From: Pseudopithomyces maydicus
Taxonomy: Eukaryota > Ascomycota > Dothideomycetes > Pleosporales > Didymosphaeriaceae
DNA: 64,000 bases
Assembly: GCA_026873275.1 (NCBI GenBank)
Contig: JANTUC010000007.1
Location: forward strand, 1-64,000
Reading direction: 5' to 3'
Part shown: positions 12,456-24,460 of the stretch, in pieces
Position numbering within the stretch: position 1 is the first letter of the stretch
Layout: the number at the start of each line of letters is the position of its first letter
Translations under genes and position numbers: made by a program
The notes under the pieces: generated by a model
What the model saw: only the letters and a program-made list of their open reading frames with translations
The model's database searches: none
Told to the model about the DNA's origin: nothing

Positions 12456-12968
12456 ATATCATCCCAGAGAGACAGAACTACTTAGCGCCAGGTTCGTTCG
12501 GGAATTAATAGTAGAATCTCCCTAATAAGCTCCGTCGAGCCCTCTAGATACTTGGCAGATTCAGAGGTACATAGCACTCACAACTCTATCGACCATACCG
12601 TTGGCCTATCCTATTACGGCTTTGTGGCTTATCCATGGAAAAACCGAGGTACTATTCTCACCAGCAATAAGGTATATCATCCGTTCTGTGGGAGGTCCAA
12701 TAATGGATTACGTGTTATCCATCATGATAATCTTCATTGCTGCTTCATTTCCCGCGTACGTCGTGCTCTAACGCCCCGGCCACGATTACCAGGACACAGG
12801 GCCAACGCGAAGTCATGTGACTATTGACTAGATATGACAGCACGACCCTGTGTTCGAGCATTGCTTTATTCTTGTGAAATTTTGCGTCCTTCATACTTTG
12901 ATCTCGTTGATTTTGATGATAAGCTTAATTTGTTCACGCTCTCAGGGTAAGGACAAGCAACAAGCCTC
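12456..12968. other. Spacer at the AT-rich/genic transition
   Basis: Composition becomes genic here. A 91-codon open frame at 12552-12827 has no signal peptide, domain or splice context and I do not call it a gene. Confidence 0.4.
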
Positions 12969-13465
12969 CTACGCCCCCTCAGGCGGCCCCAACATTCTCC
13001 GTGAATCATAAACTATCACTCCTGCAGAACTCCCATCCAGCGGTATACATCTTTTGACCTCGTCCTTGGTCTCACACTTGAACTTAAAAATGCCCTGGTA
13101 GGATCGCTTGTACCAGTACGGGTCGCAATACGCATACAGGAAAAAGACGGGTCCAGTGTATCCTCCAAGCCCGGGGAATCCGAGAAGGTCAGCCAGCTCT
13201 GGAATTCATCAGACGTGTTGATCGTGCAGTTGATTAGATACCTTAGACGATCCGTGGTTGTTGCATTTGCCTGGGCGCAGGTAATTCCGAAACCGGGAAT
13301 CTCCCAGTACACGGAAGTTAGGGTTTCCGTGGCGATGGAGGCGCTACTGGTAAAGTTGAAGTTGGATATGGAACTCTGGCCGGGTGCGTCGCATGCGATG
13401 ATGGGTGGGCTGGCGAGTACGATACCAGTAAGCGAAATGATAAGTGGAAAGAGTGCAGTTTTCAT
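12969..13465 (-). CDS. Small secreted protein (unknown family)
   Basis: Two exons, 13465-13249 and 13198-12969, with a 50-bp intron (GTCTAA donor, TTCCAG acceptor); product 148 aa. The uninterrupted frame changes to low-quality Ser/Arg sequence after residue 98, whereas splicing gives a coherent C-terminal half rich in Tyr, Gly and Cys, which is why I chose it. I start at MKTALF because it gives a clean signal peptide ending near VLAS. A longer in-frame ATG at 13597 would put 44 extra residues ahead of it. The mature part has five cysteines and several Asn-x-Ser/Thr sites. No family recognised. Secreted, cysteine-bearing and next to the subtelomere, it is a candidate effector or wall protein. 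Confidence 0.6.
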
Positions 13466-15052
13466 TTTGCAGGGTGGTTGGTCTTTGTGGTTATGGTAGA
13501 ATGAAGATATACGTAAGGTAGTTTTGGTGACTGGCAGGGTGAGTATATCTAGCATTCCAGTATGGAATGGCTTATTTATATTTGTCAATCCTTGCATCTT
13601 TTATACTGAGTGTTACCGCAATGTTCAGCGTGAAAGTTACACTCCATGTCGTATTTAATGTACATTAATTAGATATGCGCAAGCGTGCTTTGATCCATGC
13701 TGTTGATTCGCAGGAGCCTGGGGTACGAGAACATATAATTAATCTAGCTCAACTCGGTGCCAGTACCGAGCGAAGAGACATGCAACTTTGCAGTCATCTC
13801 AAATGCAAGGCCTACTATCACCTTCTCGGCATTATGAAAGCGCCGAGATATATTTTGAGGCATCGCACTAGATCTCCACAATTGTGCTCCCTTGAAATCT
13901 AATTCGACCGTCTTTTTTCAAAAATCGATTATTTATAAATTCTCCAAGACCGAGGAAGACCACTTTGTTACTCGGTCTTTTCGCAACTGTAGGTGGTGCT
14001 ACGCGGAAGCTAGCTTTGTGTATGTTCAATCTATGAACAACCCTCAGTCGCTACCACTACAATGCTTTGTTAGCCGGTCGCCTCATCTCTTTGCTATGCA
14101 TGTCCAAATTCCGTGCCCCATTGCAATACTCGAGCATGCAGGAGTGGCTGTTTTTCTCTGCGGGGAAAGTGATGAGCCGGACTTCGAGACTGCATCATCT
14201 TACACGACAGGAAAGCCTGACCAAGTGCGAAGATTCCAGTATCAATAACGGCCCAACCAAATTCTCTGTACCAGGTACTTAGAACACCCCACAAATGCTG
14301 CGAAAAACCATCATAACAAATGGATACCGGACAGGGCAGGAGGATCGGTAAGTAGTGCTATCATGCACTCTGGCGCACAACGACTGAACTCAGGACAAGA
14401 CTTCCAGCTCTAGATTACTAGCTATATGGCATTACACAGCATACAATTGGCTATGCGGCAGCTGCGCTACAAAGCCATAGCACATTGTTCCTACGAGCTT
14501 AGCTTTTGAAAAACAGCAACTTCCGGTTTCTGGGCTTTATCCTTCTATTTCTCACCAGGCTTAGGTAGTAGTAGCACTAGTAACGTGAAGAAACTAATCA
14601 ATTAACCGCATATAATATATATACATACTAGATAAAATGAATACCGAGTAGTATGATTTATAATAGATCTGGTTGTATAAAACGATTGAAAACATAGCAG
14701 TTCTTACGTAGAATGTATAAAATGTGCCGCTCATGAACCACTAGGACTCTTCGGTACGAAGTCTCGGTGGGGCATCGGGAATCCCTCGGGTAAGAATCCT
14801 TTGACCTTTTTGGAAGCCATTGAGCGATAGCCGCGTTCCGACTGGCTCAAGCCTTTCGAAATCTTCCGTGCAAAAAGATTTCCAGTGATTTCTCTTTATA
14901 GGGTATGGAACGCATCCTACGTTCCATCGTTCAATATTTAATAATGAGCCCACTTTATCGCGGCGTGAGGCTCTTAAGTTCGTTTGACGCTTGTCTAACT
15001 TTCTATAGGTAGTCCTCTTCAGCGAAAATTATCCACATCATGGGACTGTGGG
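13466..15052. other. Intergenic, no gene seen
   Basis: Several short frames (13675-14282) overlap in different phases without initiation or domain support. A TA-rich patch lies near 14600-14700. Nothing convincing is present. Confidence 0.5.
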
Positions 15053-16273
15053 ATGTGGAAGACTATGGCGCTATCGCTGATAGAGCTTGCTGGTCCATGT
15101 TCGCAGTCACAGCTTGCGAGTAGCCCTCTTGTCTTATATCAAATGGCAGCTTACTGTTTTGTAGTCTTCGTGGCGTTGAGAGTCGGCAGTCGCATGCTCG
15201 GCAAAGGCGGTGGCGTTGGAATGGACGACTATATCACAGTATTCTGCGTCGTCGTGATGTTCGTCACCTGCATTCTGATCACAATCGGCACCCAGTACGG
15301 TCTTGGGCGGAGAATGGAGGCCATAGATCCTCCATTGATACCACGAGCTCTCAAGTGGAATGTCATCATCAGTTCAGTACTGATATGGACGTTTTCGCTT
15401 CCGAAGTTTGCCATCATCGCTATCCTCAAGCGCATTCTGGACTACGGCCTGAAGACGACAATAGTATTCTGGGGCCTCGCGCTTAGCTCCCAGGCCTGTA
15501 TATTGGCCACCTCGGTCTGGTGGTACAAGCAATGCGATCCGGTCGAGTTCGGCTGGAATAGAACCATACCGGGTGGAAAATGTGCCAGTACCAAGGTCAT
15601 GTCAGACTTGGGCTATTTCACTTCAGCCTATTCTGCCTTCCTGGATGTATTCTTCGCTTTGTACCCGATTCCCTTCATAATGCGCCTCAATATGCCACTC
15701 AAGAACCGCATCTTAGTTTCGATCGCGCTGGGTCTTAGCATTCTGGCTTTCATCCTTTCCCTCTATAAACTCACAATCTTCGGAGAAATATTTGTAGTAC
15801 TGGCTGAAAATCCCACTTGTGAGTTCTTTCTTTTACACTGAATGTTTCTCCACACACAACTGAGTCTATTAGATCCTGTCCCGCTTCTCGATATACTCGG
15901 TCTGGGAGAAGGTTGCATTCTCGTGATATGCGCTTCTTTACCCACACTGGGCCCGCTCTTCCGCTTGGTCAGAGGCAAAGTGCGGACTTCCAGTGGCACG
16001 GGAAGCGGTAGTGGCAGTAGGAACACTGACGAAGGACGAGGCAGCAGCGCCGCCCACCGAGGGCTATCCAGCACTAGCAGAAGATGGGATAACTTCCGAG
16101 AGCATCGGTTGAATGACGAGCAGAGGACATCCAGCCACGCGGGTGAAAGTATCGAGGACATTCCGCTCGTTCACCATGGTGCGGACCAGATCCAGAAGAC
16201 ACTTGAGTTTGAGGTTATACCCACTGCAAAGGGTGACCGACAGGCGAAGCTGAATGACAATCGTCCCACATAG
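15053..16273 (+). CDS. PTH11-like seven-transmembrane protein (fungal rhodopsin-type domain)
   Basis: Two exons, 15053-15818 and 15873-16273, with a 54-bp GTGAGT-AG intron; product 388 aa. After a short exposed N-terminus the protein has seven hydrophobic segments between about residues 28 and 290. The loop pattern, with GMDDY after the first helix and a conserved Trp/Cys-bearing outer loop (VWWYKQCDP), matches the integral membrane domain of PTH11-related receptors. The last 90 or so residues are a hydrophilic Ser/Gly/Arg-rich cytoplasmic tail. No CFEM domain precedes the helices. The family acts at the plasma membrane in sensing surfaces or small molecules; the ligand cannot be told from sequence. 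Confidence 0.8.
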
Positions 16274-17044
16274 CTTGTTGTTAGGGTGGGGACCAGTTCA
16301 TTGTCTAGACATCCACACGCGCAATAGAGCAGCAGCGTCGCGGTAACGATTTGATCGGGCAAAGTTTGGTGTTGTCGAGATGACGTTGCTGGCCGGAATG
16401 GAAGAGAGCAACTTGAGCGGGAACCAAAAGCAACATTGATCCAATAGAAAGTTTCAATTCTTGGGTGCGGACATGATTTCGAGTTCTCAGCACAGAATAC
16501 CAACCTTCAAATGCTACCACAGGTACCAACCAGTAGGTTTCCTTAGGGTCGCTCGTACGAGTCCGACGGGTTGTATGCGAAGCACGACATGCCAAGAGTG
16601 GCGTGAGAAGTATGTGAGTGGCCACAAATTGTGGGTCTGCTCCTTAGGCATCCTTAGCAACTCATCCTTCGCTGATCAATGCTAACCGATTCGACTCGCA
16701 TAGCACTGAATTGTGGGTCTTTTCCCAATGTAATTCCGGACTAACTACTCAATCCAGTAGCCGCGTTACCAAATAATACCGTAGGGGTTTGGCGATATCG
16801 GTTCAACAAGGCCATTGAGGACAGGTTACGCATGGGGGAAAAAGTACATGTAACAAGAATGGATTTTCATAGGCGCTTATCTGCGTTAAGAAATTTACTT
16901 ACTACTAGTGTTCAAAATCCTCTAGTCAACCAATGGATATGACCAAACCTTTTACGGAAGATAAGAACCTTTGTCAAATAGTAAACAACGTGTCATTCCT
17001 GCTGTTCCTGCATCTCTCCCCAAAGGTTCATCCCCATATCCAAG
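16274..17044. other. Intergenic, no gene seen
   Basis: Spacer between two same-strand genes, holding the downstream promoter. Open frames here are short and antisense or overlapping, without features. Confidence 0.5.
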
Positions 17045-18279
17045 ATGGCATCGGCAGACCAGCTTATCGAAGCCCTGGAGGGCCTCAACGCGAACTCGTT
17101 CGCGAACGAAGCAGAGCGCGTTCGTGCCATGGACACGTTGACCCTGGCATTAAGCAAAGTACAAAGGCCGTGGGACATTGTTTGGCAGCACTGTTGGGTC
17201 AACCCAGCCACCAATGCATGCGTCAAGACATTAATTGACGCGGGTGTCTTCAGCAAATGGATCGAAACCGGAGGCGGAGAGAAGACTTGCGCGGAACTGG
17301 CCGAATTAACGGGGGCCGACGTAGTGCTCATCCGTAGGTTGCATGCTGTCTATGCTCAAATCGTGATGAGCATTCTGACGGTAATGCAGGACGCATGATT
17401 CGGCAAATTTCTGGGCAGAATCTTGTCATCGAGACTTCCGAGGACACTTATAAGCCGACACCATGGGTAAACGCTCTCGCTGAAGATCAGGCCCTCGCCA
17501 ACGTGTATGGTGGACTCTATGGCTTTGTCAATTCCCCCATGTTCAAGACTTTGCCGGCCTACCTCAAGAAGACAGGATACAAGGTCCCGACTAACCCTAA
17601 CGACTGCAACTGGCAATTCATGACAAATTCGAATGAAAATCTGTTCCAGTCCCTTGGTGCGAATCCTGCCGCCGCAAGGGAATTCAATGATGCCATGGAG
17701 AGTCATTCTAAGCATAACCTGACACCCTGGATTGATGTTTACCCAACTAATACTCTTGTGCAAGACTCCAAATCTGACAGGCCCTTAGTTGTTGATGTCG
17801 GTGGTAGCAAAGGCCACGACCTGATTAAATTCCATCTGCGCCACCCTGATATTCCTGAGGGTAGTCTAGTACTACAAGACCTGCCTGATATTCTCAAGGA
17901 ATTGATTATCGACGACACCATCTCTATCCACCCTCATGACTTCTTTAAGCCACAGCCTGTGAAAGGTGCCCGTGCCTACTTCATGCACAATATCCTACAC
18001 GACTGGGAAGACACACAAGCGCACCAGATCCTGTCTCACCTTGCTGAAGCTATGGAACCTGGATACTCGAAGCTTCTCATCCACGAAAGCTTAGTTAGCT
18101 CTGTGAAGCCGCTCGCTCGTGTGACGACGTCCGATATCACCATGATGGCGTGCCTTGGTGCGAAAGAGAGGACAGAGGCTGAGTGGCTGGCGCTGGTGGA
18201 AAGTGCGGGATTAAAGGTGCTTAACATCTGGAGGCCACCTCACTCTGTGGAGAGTGTTATCGAGGCAGAGCTAGCTTGA
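17045..18279 (+). CDS. SAM-dependent O-methyltransferase (COMT-like, secondary metabolism type)
   Basis: Two exons, 17045-17333 and 17390-18279, with a 56-bp intron (GTAGGT donor, GCAG acceptor); product 392 aa, normal for the family. A winged-helix dimerisation region occupies roughly residues 40-130. The SAM-binding motif VVDVGGSKG is near residue 231, and the catalytic histidine lies in NILHDW near residue 300. Family members transfer a methyl group to phenolic or enolic hydroxyls of polyketides and similar compounds in the cytosol. There are no breaks or missing key residues. The nearby P450 relic and halogenase suggest a former or dispersed natural-product pathway, but substrate and pathway are unknown. 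Confidence 0.88.
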
Positions 18280-19333
18280 GTTTCGGGACGGTTCTTTGTA
18301 TGACGCGAACAGCAATCGCTTTATTCACATTCAATATCAGTGGAGTGACATGACCGATAAAATACGGCGGATGATATTGCCCACGGCCCAGCCTTTCGCT
18401 GGTAAGAAATTTTTGAAACTATCAAGTCCAACCACACACCTCGCCATCAAACATCTTCGAGTCAATAGAATATCCCTATTCTGCCCTAGGAGCTCCTTCC
18501 GATACTAGGGGAGTCCCATTCTAGGAGGTCGTCATCGGCCCTATGCACGCTGCGGGGTGCATTTCAATCTTGTATAACGCCCGGTGGATGGGTACCTTTA
18601 GCGGAAGCGAACCACCAACTCGGGCCTATGTGCAATGACCCCACATACCCTATCTCATACAGACTATTTACAGGGGTTTTCAGACTGTGTCGTGCAATGT
18701 GTGGCTGTGCGGATTGCATTGTCCCTGGTCAATCGTTATATTGGACTTGGAATTTTGGGAGCAGGGCCAAAACCCTCGGGCCACGGCGCTCGCCAATCCA
18801 GATAACGTAGAGGCATAGGGCTATCACGCTCTCAAGTCTTGGCGTCTGCTGTCGTTCTTCCCGCTGCCGGAACGGAAGATCTCATTAAGAAGGTTAGATC
18901 AACTCTGGTTTACTTGGCGTCCATTGTCCTCTGCCCTGTCCTCGTAACTCCGCCACGACTCCGCCCTCCCCATCATACGCTACGGCTACCAACTAGTTTC
19001 TCATAAATTTCTCATCAATCGATCTGACAAGCTGTGTTCACGCTTTTGTTGCCCTTTGCCTTCGCCATCTCAGACTCCTGCTTCACCTTTGCAGACATCG
19101 TCCACCTTACCAAGAATTTCACTCACCTAGTCCAATTATCAGTGGGGAATTTGCCCTTGAATTACATATCCAATCACTGAAAGTTTGACGCCACTTTCAA
19201 CGAGAAAATGTATAATGGTCGCAGCGCACACGCAACCCTTCCGCCCGCATGATAGGAAAATAACACCCTTCTTCAGCTGCGAGTATCATGTACCGGTGCC
19301 GAAGTAGTCCTTCGCAACTACGCGACTTACAAA
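18280..19333. other. Intergenic, no gene seen
   Basis: No frame with family features. Part of the segment just before 19334 could be the lost 5' part of the broken gene that follows. Confidence 0.4.
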
Positions 19334-19801
19334 TTGAGGGCAGCCCTCCATCACGTCGCTGGATCCTCGACCAAGCCAATCACACTTCGTTATGAAAGTT
19401 TGAACTGCGAAGACTTAACCTCCTACGAGTTTTGGCTATTTCATCATACAAATTCCGATACGAAACATACTGTTGATCACTTCTTTCTCGACGTAAACGA
19501 AGATGACGAACCTCTCTCTATAGACATTAATTACGGCTTCGTCACTCTCTACCCAGGAGAAAAGGTGGAGAAGGATGTTGTGATATGGTCCAATTTCTGG
19601 AAAGGACTGCACGTTGGGGAAGAGTTCGATCTTTGAATGCACCATGCTACAATTGGCTGGTGGGATTGGGGCACGATAGAAGATTTCGCAGGAAGAAAGG
19701 TCACGAAGCAGGACACGAGAGCTGATAAGGTGATCTTGGATATACCCAGCTCAAACTCCATCCGGGCTAAGTTTGTGAATAAAGATCTCATGTCAGATTG
19801 A
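19334..19801 (+). pseudogene. Gene fragment interrupted by an in-frame stop (unknown family)
   Basis: A single frame runs from 19334 to 19801 with one TGA at 19634-19636. Both halves read as normal globular protein (Trp/Tyr/Phe-rich first half, then a charged C-terminal segment), so the stop looks like damage rather than a true terminus. TGA could come from CGA by one transition. No start with a convincing upstream exon is seen and the family is not recognised. Alternatively the first half alone is a 100-codon gene. Confidence 0.4.
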
Positions 19802-21305
19802 ATCATAATGCCAGTCAAATAAGTACTACTCTTCATGTATTTCAATACAATTTTTTGTACTTGGCCCCACCTTGTATCAGCTATTCTATCCGCGCTTAAA
19901 ATTTCTTCCTTCTTAAAACTATGTTTCTCTGATTATTGTATTCTGTTCTAAATATTCGACATCTTGGGAGGATTATCTCTTAAAGATGATTATAGTAAAC
20001 TAACGGAATCGTGTTTGTAGCTGGCTAACATATAGAGTATGAAGGTGCTTAGTAGAGTAGCCTATCTTAATTTCTGAATATCTCTAACTCGGGATATTAC
20101 ACCCTAAATTCCTAATGATCCTTTTATATAGTCGGACTGTAGAGAAATTCTAGATAGAGGCCTCTAGCAGTTGCCTTTGCTGAACGTATACACCTGTTTC
20201 TATTATTGATTGGCAACGTATCCGGGGCTTCCGTGATCTATTTCTTATCGTTTCACACGCAAAGAATCTATTTTCTCTCATGTAGCGAGTAATGCATTGC
20301 TATTGTGGCCTATGTAGCTGACCAAGTGTGAAATGTGGCGTGGTCCACTTATTCCCAGCTATGCACCGCTGTGCCGTCGTACCAAAAGCGGTGTGCCGTG
20401 GTACAAAAAGCTGTGATCATTTGCTAGAATCTCAACACGCTCTTTTGTGATGAAAAATTTGCTAAGCAACCCATTTCCCTCGCTGATCGCATGCTCACTT
20501 GTACCTGCAACATATGGCTAAGCGAGCACGTTGGTCTTTCTGGGGAGTATATTATCGGTTTTGCGAGGGTTGGACGTAGCTGTGCTCATTATTGGGGTCT
20601 ACAGGTTGTCTTACCTGAATCCTTGGAGAATACAAGTGGGAGAAACTTCAACGATTGTCGCGTCGCAACCGTGTCGCGGCCGTGGCAGCCTCTCCGTAGC
20701 GGCCCGAGGCAGCGCACCCCGCCCACAAAAGAATTTGCGGACGGCCTTGTGAGATTCGCAAGGATGATGCGGTGGGAGTCAGGTTACGCTACGTAGAGGG
20801 AGCTGGCGGTGTGCGGTAGATTGTTCGCAATGGGACAATAAGTTTATAAAGACGATTTGAAGAGTTGGTGTAAGTAGCTAGGAAGCAACGGAAGGGGATG
20901 GTGGGAATTTCAACAACTCCGTCAGCAGCCAAGCTGGCGCCGGAGTGGGGCCATGGTATCCCCAGCCAATCAATCGAATGCAAATCTGATGGATCTCGTA
21001 TGTGAGATATGGGGTGTAGAAAGGAGATTGCTGATTGGTTGCTATGTGGTGATATGCGCGCCTAGTCACACGTTGGCAACTGTTTCCAGCCACTCCTCTC
21101 GCGTAAGATCGCCTCTCGATAAAGCACAGGCCCTCTTTTGTTGTTGCCTGCGGTGTAGTTATCGGCAACTTTACAGTCGAACACTGATACCCTTGCCCAA
21201 GTGGGCAGCAGCACTAGTGAGCGCGGACAGTACAGAGTAGGTAGGTGCGGTAGGTGCCTTTTTCAAAGGTTTGGCTCTGGTAGGACTTGTTAGTAGATAA
21301 TCTTA
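19802..21305. other. Intergenic, no gene seen
   Basis: AT-rich from 19850 to 20300, then mixed composition. The frames near 20491-20796 and 20953-21240 lack start context, domains and splice logic. Confidence 0.45.
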
Positions 21306-22665
21306 CCCCAGCCAGTATCTATTCGCTAGCCTTATTGTAGACATCCATATTCCTGTGCATTGGTAGAGTATGGTTCCAACCTCTTTCAAGATATCCCAGG
21401 CCTCGTTTATGGGCTGCAAGCCGCATCCCATATGTTGTGTCCCTCTTGCGAGGCACCTTGATCAATGACATGCTACAAATCCACAAGCGATACGGCCCCG
21501 TTGTCCGCCTTGCTCTTAACGAACTCCCCTTCGCAACAGAGGAGGCGTGGAGGGACATATACATGTATAGAAAAGGTCACAAAGAGGCTAAGAAGAACAC
21601 CGCGTGGTATATGTGTTAGTTTACTGAGGACTGAACGTCATCTGCTGCTAAACGAATCTAGCTCAGGAGGGTATGCCACCAAACATTGTTACCACACCTG
21701 ATATCCAGATTCGAGCCCGCATGCGGAGACTCTTATCTCCGTCATTTGATACTCAATCTCTACTCGATCAAGCGCCTGTGCTGGAAAAGTATGCAAACGT
21801 GGTAATTAATCGCCTGACAGAGGTATATGACCATAACATATCTAAGGGAGAAGAACCAGTCGCCAACATGCTTGATTGGACGAACTTCTATACTATGGAT
21901 GTCATCGGGAATCTAGCAATTGGAGAGTCTTTTCATTGTCTTGAACAGAGCTCGTATCATTCCTGGGTCGAGACTCTGCACATGTTCTTTCGAGGTATGA
22001 TCATTACAGCAGCAGTGGGATTTTTTCCAGGTGGGCGATCCCTCCTCCAGGCTTTGGTATCTCGGTACCTTCGCGAGCAGCAAAAACAGCACACGGAATT
22101 TACAAATGCCAAGATCCAGCAACGTACAAACCTCGATAGCGGTCGACCCGATTTACTGTCGCCATTTCTTCGTGAAATGGAGGCATCATCAGATAAGATG
22201 TCCTTGGGTGAGATACAGTCTACGTTCGGGGTGCTACTTATCGCTGGGTCATAAGCCACCACAACCACCCTCGTCGGATGCCTTCACAGACTGGCATCCA
22301 ATCCCATGGCCGAAGACCAATTATGGTCGAAAATAGGACGTAGTTTCGCTTCTAATGACTCAATCAATGTTCAATCTACAAAAGCGCTTCCGTGGACATT
22401 TGCACCTGAGCGATGGCTTCCAATGGAGCAACGGCTTGAAAAATATGCCAATGATACCTTGTCGGCGAGTCAGCCTTTTAGTGTTGGCCCCACAGTCTGC
22501 ATTGGACAATCTCTCGCATGGGCGGAGATGAGAATCTTTTGAGCAAAATCAGTATGAAAGTTCCATTTCACTATGGTAGAGGATAAACCTTTCAGATGGG
22601 AGAATCTGAGAATGATGATGGTCGTGGAGAAGGGTCCGCTTTGATTGAAACTAGAGAAACGTCAG
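21306..22665 (+). pseudogene. Cytochrome P450 pseudogene
   Basis: The order of P450 landmarks is recognisable. The N-terminal proline-rich hinge with RLWAASRIP begins near 21395, the RYGPVVR region near 21490, and the C-helix to F-helix block lies at 21673-22250. An I-helix start of the AGS(E)TT type is cut by TAA at 22252-22254. A heme-loop segment ending VCIGQSLAWAEMR spans 22470-22540, and a C-terminal tail is recognisable to about 22660. The K-helix ExxR region between I-helix and heme loop is absent, a deletion of roughly 100 codons near 22330. The Arg usually found two residues before the heme Cys is Thr. A stop also follows the heme loop (22540). An intron near 21606-21665 is plausible. 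Inactive remnant of a monooxygenase, probably a partner of the neighbouring methyltransferase or halogenase. Confidence 0.85.
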
Positions 22666-23264
22666 CACTGACTCGGTACCACCATGACTTCAGTGTATGC
22701 TACATACATGCATCAAGCGGTATGGATTGTTTCAAAAATAATTTGCTCAACCTAAAGCTTTTGTCGTGTTCAAACTTACAAGTTTTTACACTCCTTGAAA
22801 CACGTTTTGTGTGAGAAAACGTTGTATTGAATAAAGGAATTCTAATAATCCTTTCCTTCATCAAAATACTTTCAAATTTTTTGAAATGTACATGAGAGAC
22901 AGGTATTGTACTTTTCTCAGCATCATGATTCATATTGCCAGCTTTGATAGCCTTAATCTATTTAGTATCGTTCATTGCATAATATATATATCAGGTGTTT
23001 ACTTCATTTTGGAACCGATATAGACTATTCAACAACAGCAGGGACAATATGAATTTTTGATAGTGCAAAATGTGTGATATAAAAGTGGATTGACCGACAA
23101 ATGTTAAAAATATTGACGCGAAACTATTGCATGAAAATCCAGGCAAAGCTCAAGAAAGCTTTCCTCGTTGTCCACCCTACAAGTCTATGATATGCCGTGT
23201 ACAATTATGACATAGATTGTGCCCGTTCTAAACCCTTCGCATAATTTCAAACAGCCAAGGATGA
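22666..23264. other. Intergenic between convergent genes, no gene seen
   Basis: AT-rich spacer after the P450 relic and before the 3' end of the minus-strand dioxygenase. No features. Confidence 0.5.
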
Positions 23265-24460
23265 TCAAGCGGTGCCAGTAGCGCTAGGGGGCAAGCCGCT
23301 GGGGAAACCAGTGCCGCTGGGAGGAGCGCCACCAGGGCCACCAAAACCACCACCGAATCCGGAGTTTTCGTTTGCGACGCCACCTTCGGCATAGTAGTAA
23401 GCCTGTAGACACGGTCAGTAACACTTCTTCATTATATGATAAATAGATGACTCACAGCAGGGGTGATGGTCGAGGACTGGGTGGTGTTGATACCGAATGC
23501 CATCCAAGCAAAGATGCCATCAGAAATGTCACCACCAAGGAGTGTATATTCGTGGAAGGGGACAACTCCACCGGCGCTTTCCTCACTGAGAAGACCATCT
23601 TCGGCATTTGTGGTAAGAACCTGGGTGTTGCTGGTATATGGCGAAGTGAGTTCAACGGCAGAGATGAGATCCTGGTCGAAGAAAGCCTGACCGACGTGGC
23701 TAGAAGTGACGTTGTTGCCCAACGTGCCGTTCACGTATAGCGTAGCGTTGGTGTGAACCATCAGATGAATGTGGGTGGCGCGACCAGTATAGTGACCGGG
23801 GAAAGTGGTCTCGAATTGTGCGATACCGTCAACGTCGGTCTTCTGAATGCCGCGGTGCCAGGTGTTGTTGATGTTGCTCTCGTCGGTAGAGTCACCGTTG
23901 CCTTGCGCAACGATACCGGAATAAACGCCGGTGGAGTTGCAGTGCCACATCTCAAGATAGACGTTGGTGACGGGCTCGCAAGTGTCAACATCGATAACTT
24001 GGTAGTCAAGAACGGTGGGTACACCTTCCTGGCCTTCCACGAGGTTACTACGGATCCACTCTCCACCAACATAATAAGGGCCCTGGGTGATCTCGGGGGT
24101 CAAGATGCAAGAGCTGTTACCTTTGAAAAGGGTAGCGGCATCAGTGTTGAGAGTGTATCCTTGCAGGGTGGCGTTGTGGTTGGTGGCAATGACAGTGTCA
24201 AGGTCGCGCTTTGTGAGACCACGTTTTGTGCGCGCTTTCTGGAGGGCAGCTTCGCGACGAGCAGCGTTGCGCTTGTGATTACCACGAGCCTTCAGCTTGG
24301 TAGCGCAGTGGCTAAGATCAGAGCGTTTAACAGAGCCGAGATATTCTCTGCGCTCCGCGATTTCCTCGGAGATGTCATGGCCTGGATGAGCTGAGACTGC
24401 GGACAGGCACAGAAGACCTGAAAGGGCGAGTTGGGTAAAATGCATCTTGCTAGTTTGCAA
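23265..24460 (-). CDS. Secreted intradiol ring-cleavage dioxygenase
   Basis: Two exons, 24460-23456 and 23402-23265, with a 53-bp GTGAGT-CTACAG intron; 380 aa, or 375 aa from the second ATG at 24445, which gives the better signal peptide. After the signal comes a propeptide-like basic segment (residues 35-90) and then the dioxygenase fold. The expected Fe(III) ligands are visible as Tyr in GPYY (about 129) and GVYSG (about 180) and His in the PGHYTGRATHIH segment (about 223-232). The C-terminus is a Gly/Pro/Ser-rich tail added by the last exon. The family cleaves catechol-type rings; this extracellular branch is found in plant-associated and wood-decaying fungi and is thought to act on plant phenolics. 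The long ORF on the opposite strand is a shadow of this gene. Confidence 0.88.

Noticed and set aside
12552..12827. 91-codon frame at the edge of the AT-rich block
   Set aside because: No signal peptide, domain, intron or neighbour support.
20491..21240. Three overlapping frames of 73-101 codons
   Set aside because: They overlap in different phases without features and look like chance in GC-richer sequence.
23753..24394. 213-codon plus-strand frame
   Set aside because: Antisense of the intradiol dioxygenase, whose motifs and splice sites are clear.
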